Source of the DNA: CALXCT01 sp964422185
GTDB taxonomy: Bacteria; Bacillota; Clostridia; Oscillospirales; Oscillospiraceae
Length of the DNA stretch: 23,445 nt
Assembly (NCBI GenBank): GCA_964422185.1
Contig: CAYRAG010000029.1
Span: 1 to 23,445, forward strand
Reading direction: 5' to 3'
In this document: piece by piece, positions 7,883 through 15,104 of the stretch
Position numbering within the stretch: the first letter of the stretch is position 1
Layout: each line of letters starts with the position of its first letter
Notes under the pieces: model-generated
The model's database searches: none
Told to the model about the DNA's origin: nothing
What the model saw: only the letters and a program-made list of their open reading frames with translations
Position numbers and translations under genes: made by a program

Positions 7883-10800
7883 TCAGTTCCTGCCCCTGCG
7901 CTTCCGGTTGCGGGGCGCCAGCGCCCGCCTGGCCGGCTCATAACCGCTCTCCGCGGACTTCCGGTAGTACTCGCGGGCCTTCTGCCGGTCTGCTTTCACG
8001 CCCAGGCCCTTCTCATAGCACCTGCCCAGCTCGTACATACTCTGCGGCTCCCCGGCCTGCGCCGCCTCGGAGAACATCGCCAGGGCCCTGGCCTGGTTTT
8101 TCTGTGTCCCGAAGCCCCTCGCATAGCAGCAGCCCGCCTCGTACATACAATCCGGGTCGCCGGCGGAGGCGCCTTCCCGGTACCAGTGAAACGCCCTGCT
8201 CGGATCCCGCTTCATGCCGTATTCCCCGGTCTCGTACATCACACCCAGGTTGTACATGGCGTCCGTGCTGCCGGCCTCCGCCGCTTTCCGGTACCAGTAA
8301 ACGGCCTTTTTCAGATCCGCGTCGGTGCCAAGGCCGCTGGCGTAGCAGTAGGCCAGATTGTACATGCCCGTGCCGTCGCCCGCGTCGGCGGCGCGGAGGT
8401 ACCACTTCACCGCCCTGACGGGATCCTCAGCCACGCCCTCCCCTTCGATGTAACAGGTGCCCACTCTGCTCATGGCAGGCGCGTACCCCTCTCTGGCGGA
8501 GCGGGAGAACCAGCGGAACGCCTTGCGGTCGTCCTTTTCCACCCCGGTGCCCTCGCTGTAGCACCAACCCAGTCGGAACATGGAGATCATGTCGCCGGCC
8601 TCCGCCGACCGCCGGTACCACTGCACCGCTTTCTCCATATCCTCCTCCACGCCTGTGCCGTCTTCATAGCACTCCCCCAGGAAGCGCTGCGCCTGGCGAT
8701 CACCGTCCTCGGCGGCGATGGTAAGCAGCTGCGCGGCCCTGGGCAAATCTTCCTCTCTGCCCTCTCCGTACCTGTAGCAGAGCGCCAGTGTGAGCGCCGC
8801 CGGAGTGTATCCCCCTTCCAGCGCCCTGCTGTACCAGTCACAGGCAGTGGAACAGTCCGCCTCCACGCCCAGACCCTCGTTGTAGCACCGGCCCACGAAG
8901 TACATGGCCCGGGGAGAGCCCTGGGATGCGGCTCTCCGGAACCACGCAAGCGCCTCTTCGTCGTCCTGCTCCACCCCGATGCCCACAAAGTAACAGTAGC
9001 CGAGGTTGCACTGCGCTTCCGTGTAACCATCCTCCGCGGCCACCCGGTACAGTTCCGCCGCACGGGCGGGATCCCGCTCCACGCCGCAGCCTTCCTCGTA
9101 GCACAGTCCCAGGGCGCACGCAGCGGGAAAGAAGCCCATTTCCACGGCTTTCCGGTACATTTCGACAGCCCTGGTCTCATCCTTCTCCACGCCGTCTCCG
9201 TACCGATAGCAATCGCCCAGCAGGCAGTACGCCCGGCCGTTTCCCTCATTGGCGGCCCGCTCATACCACCGCACGGCGTTTTTCTCGTCCTTCTCTGTTC
9301 CGATTCCCGCCATGTAGCAGTGGCCCAGATTGCACATCGCGGGCGCGCAGCCCGCCTGAGCGGACTCGGCATACAGCTCTTTCGCCCTCGCCTCATCCAT
9401 CTCCACGCCATCCCCGTACTCATAGCACAGTCCCAGGGCGTTGGCGCCCTCGGGGCTGCCCATCTCGCAGGATTTCCGGTACCACTCCGCCGCCTTCGCG
9501 TAGTCCTGCTCCACGCCGTTTCCGTTGTAATAGCACTCCCCCAGCAGAACCATGCCTTTGGCGCTGCCGTCTTCCGCGGCTTTCCGGAACCAGTCCGCGG
9601 CCTCTTTCTCATCGGCCTCCACGCCGGACCCCTCACCCAGGGAGAGGCCCAGATAGCACATGCCGCGGGTATCGCCCGCCTCCGCCGCCTCGCGGTACAG
9701 CCGGGTCGCCCGAACCGGGTCTCTCTCCACGCCGCCCCCGGATTCGTAGCACACACCCAGAGAGCAGGCGGCGGGCGCGTAGCCCATCTGATGCGCTTTT
9801 TCGTACCACTCGACCGCTTTCGCCCTGTCCTGCTCCGCCAGATCGCCGTTGAAGTAGCAGTCGCCCAGAAGCACCATGGCCCGGGGATATCCGTCCGCCG
9901 CCGCCTCATGGAGCAGTTCCAGCGCCCGGGCCTCATCCTTCTCCACGCCGTCCCCGAGGCCGTAACATGTGGCCAGGGAGCAGGTGGCGGGGTCGTAGCC
10001 CATCTGATGCGCCCTTTCGTACCACTCGATCGCTTTCGCCCTGTCCTGCTCCACCAGATCGCCGTCGTAGTAGCAGTCGCCCAGAATCATCATGGCGCGG
10101 GGAAAGCCACCGAGCGCGGCCATGGTCAGCCAGTCCAGCCCGTCTTCCTCATCCCCGTCCGGGATCAGGCCGCTCAGGTACGCGAGGCCCAGATTGCACA
10201 TCGCCTGGAGATCCCCCGCATCCGCCGCCTCGCGGTAGAGTTCCACGGCTTTCGCCGTATCCTTCTTCACGCCGAGGCCGTCCTCGTAGCACATTCCCAG
10301 GCTGCTGGTGCCGGGCGGGAAACCCAGCTCATGGGATTTCCGGTACCACTTTGCGCCTTTCTTCTCGTTCTTCGCCACGCCGACGCCCCACAGGTAGCAG
10401 TCGCCCAGAATCATCATGGCGCGGGCATTGTCCTCGTCCGCCGCCATCCTGAGCCAGCGGATCGCCTCTTTCTCGTCCCGTTCCGCGCCTACCCCGTGGA
10501 GCAGGCAGTGGGCGAGATTCGTCATCGCGGTGTCGTTGCCCTGATCCGCCGCCTCGCGGTAGAGCGCCACCGCCTTTTCCGGATCCTGATCCACGCCGAT
10601 GCCGCACTCGTAGCACAGGCCCAGGCAGCAGGTGCCCTGGGTGTTTCCGTTCTCCCTGGCCTGCCGGTAGTACTCCACGGCCCTGACGGGATCCTGCTCC
10701 ACGCCGGTACCGTCCTCATAGCAGCTGCCCAGCAGAACCATCGCCCGGGTATGTCCGTCCTGCGCGGACTTCTCCAGCCAGGCGACCCCCTTGACGGGAT

Positions 10801-11950
10801 CCTTCTCCACGCCGATGCCGTTGAGATAGCAGAAGCCCAGATTGCACCGGGCGGTGGCATAGCCCAGATCCGCGGCCTGGCGGTAGAGCAGCGCGGCTTT
10901 CTCCTGATCCTGCTCCACGCCGGATCCCCGCTCGTAGCACAGACCGCAGGCGCAGATACCGGGCGGGAACTCCTCCTCCCAGGACATCCGGTAGAGCTCA
11001 AACGCTTTTTTCTCGTCTTTCTCCACACCGTGGCCGAACTCGTAGCACTGCGCCAGCAGATACTCGCCCTGGCCGCTGCCCGCTTCCGCGGCTTTCCGGA
11101 AATACCCGACCGCGGTGTCCAGATCCTCTTTCACGCCGATTCCGGCGTCATAACAGATCCCCAGGGCGCACATGGCGTCGTCGCTCCCCTGCGCCTCCGC
11201 TTTCCGGTACAGCTCCAGCGCTCTGCCGATGTCCTCCTCCACGCCCATGCCCAGGCGGTAGCAGTCGCCCAGCAGGGACTGCGCCCGGGGGAAGTCCTGC
11301 TCCGCCGCCCGCGTCAGCCAGGCCACCGCCTCCTGGTAGTCCTGTTCCACCGAGATGCCCCGGAGGTAGAAGAACCCCAGGTTGCACTGGGCGGGGGCGT
11401 AATCCGAATCCGCCGCCTCCCGGTAGAGCTCCGCGGCCCTGTCCTTGTCCATCTCCACGCCGCTGCCCAGCTCGTAGCACAGCCCCAGTTCGCACACCGC
11501 GGGGAGATATCCCGAATCCGCCGCTTCCGACAGCAGTTCAATCCCCCGGACAAAATCCTCCTTCGTCCCGACGCCGTGCATCAGGCACACCGCCTGCTGG
11601 TACTGCGCCGCGATATGTCCGTTCTCCGCCGCCTGGGTCAGCCACTGGTAGCCCAGCTCCTCATTGCGCTCCGTGCCGTCGCCGAAGAGGTACCGCCTGC
11701 CCAGCTCGTACTGATCCTCCTCGTCCCCCATCTCGGCGCTCTCGATGAGCGCCTGGAGCGTGCGCTCCCTGTCCTGCGCCATCTCCGTCAGGCTCTGGAG
11801 CGTCTCCGGGTTGATGTAGACCATGATGGTCTCCGAGTCCTCCTGGCCGCGGATCTCATTCCCCCGCTCCTCCGCGGGGCGGCCCTCATTTTTCTGCTCC
11901 TCCGGATTCCGGTCTTCCGGGTTCCGGTTGTCTTCTCCTGGATCGCTCAT
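7883..11950 (-). CDS. Giant Sel1-repeat (TPR-like) protein, 35 repeats
   Basis: This 1355-residue protein is almost entirely Sel1-like repeats, helical-hairpin modules of 36 residues that normally form protein-binding solenoids. After an acidic, low-complexity N-terminus (residues 1-45) and a short helical stretch, I count 35 consecutive repeats (about residues 76-1338), each of the type LGxCYxxGxGVExDxxKA followed by WYRKAAExG. A basic tail ends the protein (RNRKRRGRN). There is no signal peptide or membrane segment, so it should be cytoplasmic. About 54 cysteines are present, mostly in the LGxCY position. The ATG at 11950 has GAGAGGAG about 9 bases upstream; the longer opening before it crosses the divergent promoter region. 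The gene stands alone, divergent from the pseudouridine synthase gene. Partners are unknown; a scaffold or regulatory hub role is inference. Confidence 0.93.
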   Translation of the reverse strand: MSDPGEDNRNPEDRNPEEQKNEGRPAEERGNEIRGQEDSETIMVYINPETLQSLTEMAQDRERTLQALIESAEMGDEEDQYELGRRYLFGDGTERNEELGYQWLTQAAENGHIAAQYQQAVCLMHGVGTKEDFVRGIELLSEAADSGYLPAVCELGLCYELGSGVEMDKDRAAELYREAADSDYAPAQCNLGFFYLRGISVEQDYQEAVAWLTRAAEQDFPRAQSLLGDCYRLGMGVEEDIGRALELYRKAEAQGSDDAMCALGICYDAGIGVKEDLDTAVGYFRKAAEAGSGQGEYLLAQCYEFGHGVEKDEKKAFELYRMSWEEEFPPGICACGLCYERGSGVEQDQEKAALLYRQAADLGYATARCNLGFCYLNGIGVEKDPVKGVAWLEKSAQDGHTRAMVLLGSCYEDGTGVEQDPVRAVEYYRQARENGNTQGTCCLGLCYECGIGVDQDPEKAVALYREAADQGNDTAMTNLAHCLLHGVGAERDEKEAIRWLRMAADEDNARAMMILGDCYLWGVGVAKNEKKGAKWYRKSHELGFPPGTSSLGMCYEDGLGVKKDTAKAVELYREAADAGDLQAMCNLGLAYLSGLIPDGDEEDGLDWLTMAALGGFPRAMMILGDCYYDGDLVEQDRAKAIEWYERAHQMGYDPATCSLATCYGLGDGVEKDEARALELLHEAAADGYPRAMVLLGDCYFNGDLAEQDRAKAVEWYEKAHQMGYAPAACSLGVCYESGGGVERDPVRATRLYREAAEAGDTRGMCYLGLSLGEGSGVEADEKEAADWFRKAAEDGSAKGMVLLGECYYNGNGVEQDYAKAAEWYRKSCEMGSPEGANALGLCYEYGDGVEMDEARAKELYAESAQAGCAPAMCNLGHCYMAGIGTEKDEKNAVRWYERAANEGNGRAYCLLGDCYRYGDGVEKDETRAVEMYRKAVEMGFFPAACALGLCYEEGCGVERDPARAAELYRVAAEDGYTEAQCNLGYCYFVGIGVEQDDEEALAWFRRAASQGSPRAMYFVGRCYNEGLGVEADCSTACDWYSRALEGGYTPAALTLALCYRYGEGREEDLPRAAQLLTIAAEDGDRQAQRFLGECYEDGTGVEEDMEKAVQWYRRSAEAGDMISMFRLGWCYSEGTGVEKDDRKAFRWFSRSAREGYAPAMSRVGTCYIEGEGVAEDPVRAVKWYLRAADAGDGTGMYNLAYCYASGLGTDADLKKAVYWYRKAAEAGSTDAMYNLGVMYETGEYGMKRDPSRAFHWYREGASAGDPDCMYEAGCCYARGFGTQKNQARALAMFSEAAQAGEPQSMYELGRCYEKGLGVKADRQKAREYYRKSAESGYEPARRALAPRNRKRRGRN
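7937..11725 (-). repeat. Array of 35 coding Sel1 repeats with a three-repeat superperiod
   Basis: Repeat units are 108 bases (36 codons) with only two length exceptions, at the first and the 33rd units. From about repeat 8 to repeat 27 the units alternate in three classes: one with GLCYE and ELYREAA, one with CNLG and AVxWL, and one starting RAMxLLGDCY with EWYRKxHExG. This gives a 324-base superperiod. Repeats 16-17 and 18-19 (about 9884-10099 and 9668-9883) are a close tandem duplication that skips one class. Confidence 0.85.
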
Positions 11951-12028
11951 TTCTGCAGTCTCCTCTCCTGTGCGTGTACTGCCGGGATCCCGCCGGACTG
12001 TCCTATCGGGCGGGATGAGCCAGGCGTC

Positions 12029-12057
12029 ATTGTACCACCTTTCCGGGCAAATGAAAA
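12029..12057 (-). promoter_or_regulatory. Probable promoter of the Sel1-repeat gene
   Basis: On the minus strand TACAAT (12029-12034) lies 17 bases from a weak TTTTCA (12052-12057). It sits about 80 bases before the ATG, with no competing candidate between. The -10 element is good and the -35 is poor, which suggests modest or activator-dependent expression. Confidence 0.5.
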
Positions 12058-12103
12058 CAGGAAAGCGCGGGAATTTCCAGAAGGCGAAGCGGCGGGCGGA
12101 AGG

Positions 12104-12132
12104 TGGACAACCGTGTGGTTTTCTGCTATAGT
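12104..12132 (+). promoter_or_regulatory. Sigma-A promoter of the pseudouridine synthase gene
   Basis: TGGACA (12104-12109) and TATAGT (12127-12132) are 17 bases apart, each one mismatch from consensus. The expected transcription start falls about 40 bases before the CTG start. The position of this promoter rules out the GTG codons at 12103 and 12115 as starts. Confidence 0.8.
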
Positions 12133-12180
12133 TGTTCCGGAACACCCATCTGCCGCCCCGGCGGAAAGGAGGAGACAGCC

Positions 12181-13152
12181 CTGAAAGAGTTTGTCATCGG
12201 GAAAAACGACGCGGGCCAGCGCCTGGATCGCTGGCTTGCCAAGACGCTCCCCCTGCTCCCTGCCCCCCTGGCGCAGAAGTACATCCGGCTCAAGCGGATC
12301 AAGGCAAACGGGAAAGCCGCAAAGCGGGACGACCGGCTGCGCGAGGGCGATGTGCTCCAGCTGTATATCAATGATGAGTTTTTTGACCGGCCCACCCCGG
12401 AGAACGCCTTCCTCTCCGTGTTCCGGCCCAGGCTGGACATCGTCTACGAGGACGAAAACCTGCTGCTGGTAAACAAACAGCCGGGTCTGCTGGTTCACCC
12501 GGACGAACACGAGCGGGTCAACACGCTCATCACCCACATCCAGGCCTACCTCTACCAGAAGAAAGAGTGGTCCCCCTACCGGGAAAACTCATTCGCGCCG
12601 GCGCTGTGCAACCGCATCGACCGGAACACCGGCGGCATCGTCATCGCCGCCAAGAACGCGGAGACCCTGCGGGTCATGAACCAGAAGATCCGGGATCGGG
12701 AGCTGGTCAAACTGTACCTGTGCGCCATCCGCGGGCGCATGACCCCTCCGGACGGGGTGTTGAAAGGCTACCTTGTCAAGGACGAACAGTGCGCCAGAGT
12801 CACCGTCTTCGACCGCCCGGTTCCCGGCGCCCGCACCGCCGTGACCCGCTACCGCACGCTGGCGGTGCGCGGCGGTCTGTCCCTCCTGGAGTGCGACCTC
12901 GTCACCGGCCGGACGCACCAGATCCGCGCCCAGTTCGCCGCCGCCGGCCGCCCCCTGCTGGGGGACGGCAAGTACGGCAGGGCGCGGGACGATGAGCACG
13001 GCGGCCGGCAGGCTCTGTACTCCTACCGGCTGGAATTTCATTTCACCACGGACGCCGGGCCGCTGGAATACCTCAACGGGCGCGTCTGGCAGGTCAGCGA
13101 TGTGGATTTCGTCCGGGAATGCTTTCCGGACTATTCCCTGGGAGAGGGCTGA
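12181..13152 (+). CDS. RluC/RluD-family ribosomal pseudouridine synthase, CTG start
   Basis: This protein of about 323 residues isomerises uridine to pseudouridine in rRNA; the exact target site cannot be told. An S4 RNA-binding domain occupies residues 10-62 (AGQRLDRWLAKTLP to LYINDEF). The catalytic domain follows with NRIDRNTGGIVIAAKN, where D147 is the expected nucleophile; many family members have HRLDxxTSG here. Later motifs RTHQIRAQFAAAGRPLLGD and KYG are typical. The only codon placed correctly after the strong AAAGGAGG is CTG at 12181, giving a start at LKEFVIGKNDAGQRLD. In-frame GTG codons further up lie inside the promoter. It is monocistronic, ending inside a terminator hairpin. 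Confidence 0.9.
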   Translation: MKEFVIGKNDAGQRLDRWLAKTLPLLPAPLAQKYIRLKRIKANGKAAKRDDRLREGDVLQLYINDEFFDRPTPENAFLSVFRPRLDIVYEDENLLLVNKQPGLLVHPDEHERVNTLITHIQAYLYQKKEWSPYRENSFAPALCNRIDRNTGGIVIAAKNAETLRVMNQKIRDRELVKLYLCAIRGRMTPPDGVLKGYLVKDEQCARVTVFDRPVPGARTAVTRYRTLAVRGGLSLLECDLVTGRTHQIRAQFAAAGRPLLGDGKYGRARDDEHGGRQALYSYRLEFHFTTDAGPLEYLNGRVWQVSDVDFVRECFPDYSLGEG

Positions 13153-13172
13153 ACGCCCTCTCCCGTTTTTTT
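13140..13172 (+). terminator. Strong Rho-independent terminator
   Basis: GGGAGAGGGC and GCCCTCTCCC form a perfect 10-bp stem with the loop TGAAC, followed by GTTTTTTT. The TGA stop codon of the pseudouridine synthase gene is in the loop, so the stem overlaps the end of the coding sequence. Confidence 0.95.
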
Positions 13173-13229
13173 ATCCGCGCCGCGGACAGGACCTGAACCT
13201 CTCCCGAAACCCGGACTGTGAATCTCCGG

Positions 13230-13284
13230 AACAAAAGCCTGAACCGGATCCGCCCGCTGCGGATTCAGCGCAGGCTTGTTTTTT
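13230..13284 (+). terminator. Second terminator-like hairpin
   Basis: AACAAAAGCCTG pairs with CAGGCTTGTT (two-base bulge), enclosing an inner ATCCGC / GCGGAT stem, and is followed by a run of Ts. A further palindrome of TTTTGCG and CGCAAAA lies at 13281-13300. No gene ends directly before it, so it may be a back-up terminator or the 3' end of lost DNA. Confidence 0.5.
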
Positions 13285-13401
13285 GCGCGGATCCGCAAAA
13301 GCGTCTCTTCTCCTCCCCTGATAAACTTCCCGGTTTCTGCATAGAAAGAACTGCCGCTCGACTCAGGAGGAAAACATCAAGAAGATAGGAGGAAAACAGA
13401 A

Positions 13402-13629
13402 ATGAGTGGAACACAGGATATGGGAATCGGATGCGGCGGACGCCAGAGCGGGGATCCGTGCGACAGTGCGTACTCCGGGATCTGCCCGCACCACCGCGGG
13501 GAGGAAAAAGAGCCGGATCAGGCGAGGGAACCCAACCGCCGCGGATATCCGGAGCGCAACTCCCCGCACGGCGGGAACCGGGACGGGTCGCAGCGCGATT
13601 CTCTCTATCCGCACTGGTATCTGGACTGA
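13402..13629 (+). CDS. Small hypothetical ORF, 75 residues
   Basis: I do not recognise this ORF. In its favour, the ATG has a full AGGAGG nine bases upstream, and the same 12-base block AGGAGGAAAACA occurs again 22 bases earlier (13365-13376 and 13387-13398). The product is very hydrophilic, rich in Gly, Arg, Asp and Pro, with cysteines at 11, 20 and 28 followed by two histidines. There is no membrane segment or signal. Against it, the composition resembles translated noncoding GC-rich DNA, other frames are equally open and no clear promoter is visible. It lies between the pseudouridine synthase terminator and the Rpn gene. It could be a real small protein or the remains of one. Confidence 0.35.
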   Translation: MSGTQDMGIGCGGRQSGDPCDSAYSGICPHHRGEEKEPDQAREPNRRGYPERNSPHGGNRDGSQRDSLYPHWYLD

Positions 13630-14067
13630 AGGCGGAAACCAAACCGCAGCGGCAGGCCGGAAACAGTTCTCGGACAGCCGCTCCCGGATTCTTTCCAGAT
13701 GCGGCAGCCGTGATCCGTACCGCCGCGGAATACGGCAGGAGGAGGTGCGCGAAAGCGCACAACTCCGAAAGACATGAGGCAGAAAATCCCGTTTTTCCCG
13801 GACACAGCCATCACCGGTTGTGCCGCGTCGAAAGCGGGGCAGAGGAAAAACTGCCAGGCAGCCTCCGGGACGCGGATGCGTCACGGTTGGCATGCCTGGG
13901 GGCTGGCCCGGATCCCGGTCTCCCCGTTTCCGGCAATTCCCGCCGGATCGCGGGAAACCGGCAGCAGGGAGAAAAACAACCCGGTATCCGGAGGATCTGG
14001 CAGGCGGACAGATGCGGCGAAAACGGCGCACCGTCTGACTCTGGCACGCTTTGTCACAGAGTTTTGC
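13630..14067 (+). other. Apparently noncoding stretch before the Rpn gene
   Basis: Several overlapping open frames cross this stretch on both strands, but none has a Shine-Dalgarno site or a recognisable product, and all look like products of GC-rich composition. The Rpn frame itself is open upstream to 13774, without a plausible start there. I see no RNA gene or tandem repeat. It may be decayed coding DNA. Confidence 0.5.
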
Positions 14068-14096
14068 TTGCGTCCCGGCCAGCCTGGGACTATAAT
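14068..14096 (+). promoter_or_regulatory. Promoter of the Rpn-family gene
   Basis: A consensus TATAAT lies at 14091-14096. The -35 position at 17 bases spacing (TTGCGT, 14068-14073) matches only its first three bases. The leader to the ATG at 14119 would be short, around 15-20 bases, and contains the AAGGAGG ribosome site. Confidence 0.7.
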
Positions 14097-14118
14097 GAAA
14101 AAGGAGGAAATCGTTCTG

Positions 14119-15012
14119 ATGGCTATGAAACTGTTCCGCAAGGTCAAGGATTCCGTGTTCACTTTCCTGTTCGGCCAGCCGGAGTACACCCTGCAGCTCT
14201 ACCGTTCTCTTCACCCGGAGGATACGGATGTGACCATGAAGGATCTCCATCTGGTTACCTTGCAGAACATCATCACCTCAGGGATGTACAATGACCTTGG
14301 ATTTCTCGTCCGGGATCAGTTGATCATGGTAGAGGCGCAGTCCAGCTTTTCCCCCAGTATCGCGGGGCGGCTGCTCATGTACACGGGCAGGGAGTATGAG
14401 GACTATTTCGATGAACAGAGGATCGACAGGTACTCCGCTCGCGGGATTCCTCTCTGGCCCGGGAATGAGGGATATGTCATCTACCCCGGAGAAGAGAGCG
14501 GTATCCCTGATGTCCTGCGTTTGTCTGAACTGTGCAACAGGCGCTGCCAGACGGATACCGAGGTGAAAGTACTGCGCTACAGGGGAACGGACGACATCAT
14601 TGACCAGTATATCCGTTTTTGCAGGATCGCGGATGAGGAGCGGAAGAAGCACGGAAGGACACAGGAAGCAGCCAAAGAGATTGTGCGTATCTGCATCGAG
14701 AACAACATCCTGTCGCAGTTTATGACCGCACGGAAGAAGGAGGTAAACGGGATCATGTACAGCCTGTTTGACCAGCAGCTGGTCATGGAAAATCATATCC
14801 GCGCCGAGACCGAGGCAGCGCGCCAGGAGGGCCGTGCTGAGGGCCGCGCCGAGGGCCGTGAGGAGGGCCGTGAGGAGGGCTACCTCACCGTAGTCAAGGC
14901 ACTCAAAAACAAGTACGGGGACGCGGAAGAGGCCGCCAGGGATCTGGCGTTTCTGTTCAATCTGACATCGCAGGCCGCGGAAGAGGAAGTACGGCGGTAC
15001 TGGGATGCCTGA
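14119..15012 (+). CDS. Rpn-family PD-(D/E)XK nuclease (recombination-promoting nuclease / putative transposase)
   Basis: This 297-residue protein resembles the clostridial Rpn family, DNA nucleases related to transposase_31 that promote RecA-independent recombination and, in E. coli, act as toxic anti-phage proteins. The nuclease core is at about residues 10-130: it starts DSVFTFLFGQPEYTLQLYRS, and the active-site pattern is D59 in YNDLGF followed by E72-A-Q74 in VEAQSSF, the ExQ variant usual for the family. A helical region follows, then a charged region of EGR repeats (about 237-254) and a conserved C-terminal helix (LTVVKALKNKYGDAEEAARDLAFLF). The ATG at 14119 fits AAGGAGG; an ATG two codons later is also possible. 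A second strong Shine-Dalgarno and ATG lie in frame at codon 213. The substrate and the role as toxin or transposase are inferred. Confidence 0.85.
   Translation: MAMKLFRKVKDSVFTFLFGQPEYTLQLYRSLHPEDTDVTMKDLHLVTLQNIITSGMYNDLGFLVRDQLIMVEAQSSFSPSIAGRLLMYTGREYEDYFDEQRIDRYSARGIPLWPGNEGYVIYPGEESGIPDVLRLSELCNRRCQTDTEVKVLRYRGTDDIIDQYIRFCRIADEERKKHGRTQEAAKEIVRICIENNILSQFMTARKKEVNGIMYSLFDQQLVMENHIRAETEAARQEGRAEGRAEGREEGREEGYLTVVKALKNKYGDAEEAARDLAFLFNLTSQAAEEEVRRYWDA
14755..15012 (+). CDS. Candidate intragenic short protein (RpnS-like antitoxin) inside the Rpn gene
   Basis: In frame within the Rpn gene, AAGGAGGT (14737-14744) lies 10-11 bases before an ATG at codon 213. Translation from here would give the 85-residue C-terminal part, MYSLFDQQLVMENHIRAE onwards, without the nuclease core. 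Internal starts of this kind are known for E. coli Rpn proteins, where the short product binds and inhibits the full-length nuclease. The independent argument here is that downstream copies of this segment begin at the same ATG, one with its own GGAGGT. Expression and inhibition are not shown by sequence alone. Confidence 0.6.
   Translation: MYSLFDQQLVMENHIRAETEAARQEGRAEGRAEGREEGREEGYLTVVKALKNKYGDAEEAARDLAFLFNLTSQAAEEEVRRYWDA
14827..14880 (+). repeat. 12-base tandem repeat encoding EGR units
   Basis: About four and a half copies of GAGGGCCGTGAG-type units (two variants) encode the EGRAEGRAEGREEGREEG linker of the Rpn protein. The stand-alone copy downstream has two units fewer, a difference of 24 bases that keeps the frame. 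This is a likely slippage site that changes linker length in steps of four residues. Confidence 0.85.
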
Positions 15013-15025
15013 CACCCGACGCATC

Positions 15026-15060
15026 GGGAAAGGGCGGCGCTCTGATGCGCCCCCTTTCCC
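15026..15060 (+). terminator. Hairpin after the Rpn gene
   Basis: GGGAAAGG pairs with CCTTTCCC and continues into a mostly paired GC inner stem with loop TCTGAT, 13 bases after the stop. Only TTG follows, so it is a weak terminator at best; some transcripts probably continue into the downstream copy. Confidence 0.5.
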
Positions 15061-15104
15061 TTGCGTACCATCCCCGGTATCCCGGCGGAGGGAGGTAAAC
15101 TATC

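Noticed and set aside
7937..11725. Regular repeats resembling a CRISPR or satellite array
   Set aside because: The 108-base period is a coding period of 36 residues with diverged units; there are no conserved short repeats with unique spacers and no cas genes.
7700..12184. A plus-strand open frame of about 1494 codons antisense to the Sel1-repeat gene
   Set aside because: Its periodic, Leu/Arg/Pro-rich translation mirrors the repeats of the true gene and the GC-rich codon pattern. It has no ribosome site or domain, and stop codons are avoided only because the opposite strand repeats the same codons.
13774..14118. Upstream extension of the Rpn gene to an ATG at 13774
   Set aside because: No Shine-Dalgarno precedes it, the added 115 residues match nothing and would start before the good promoter; AAGGAGG and the family N-terminus place the start at 14119.
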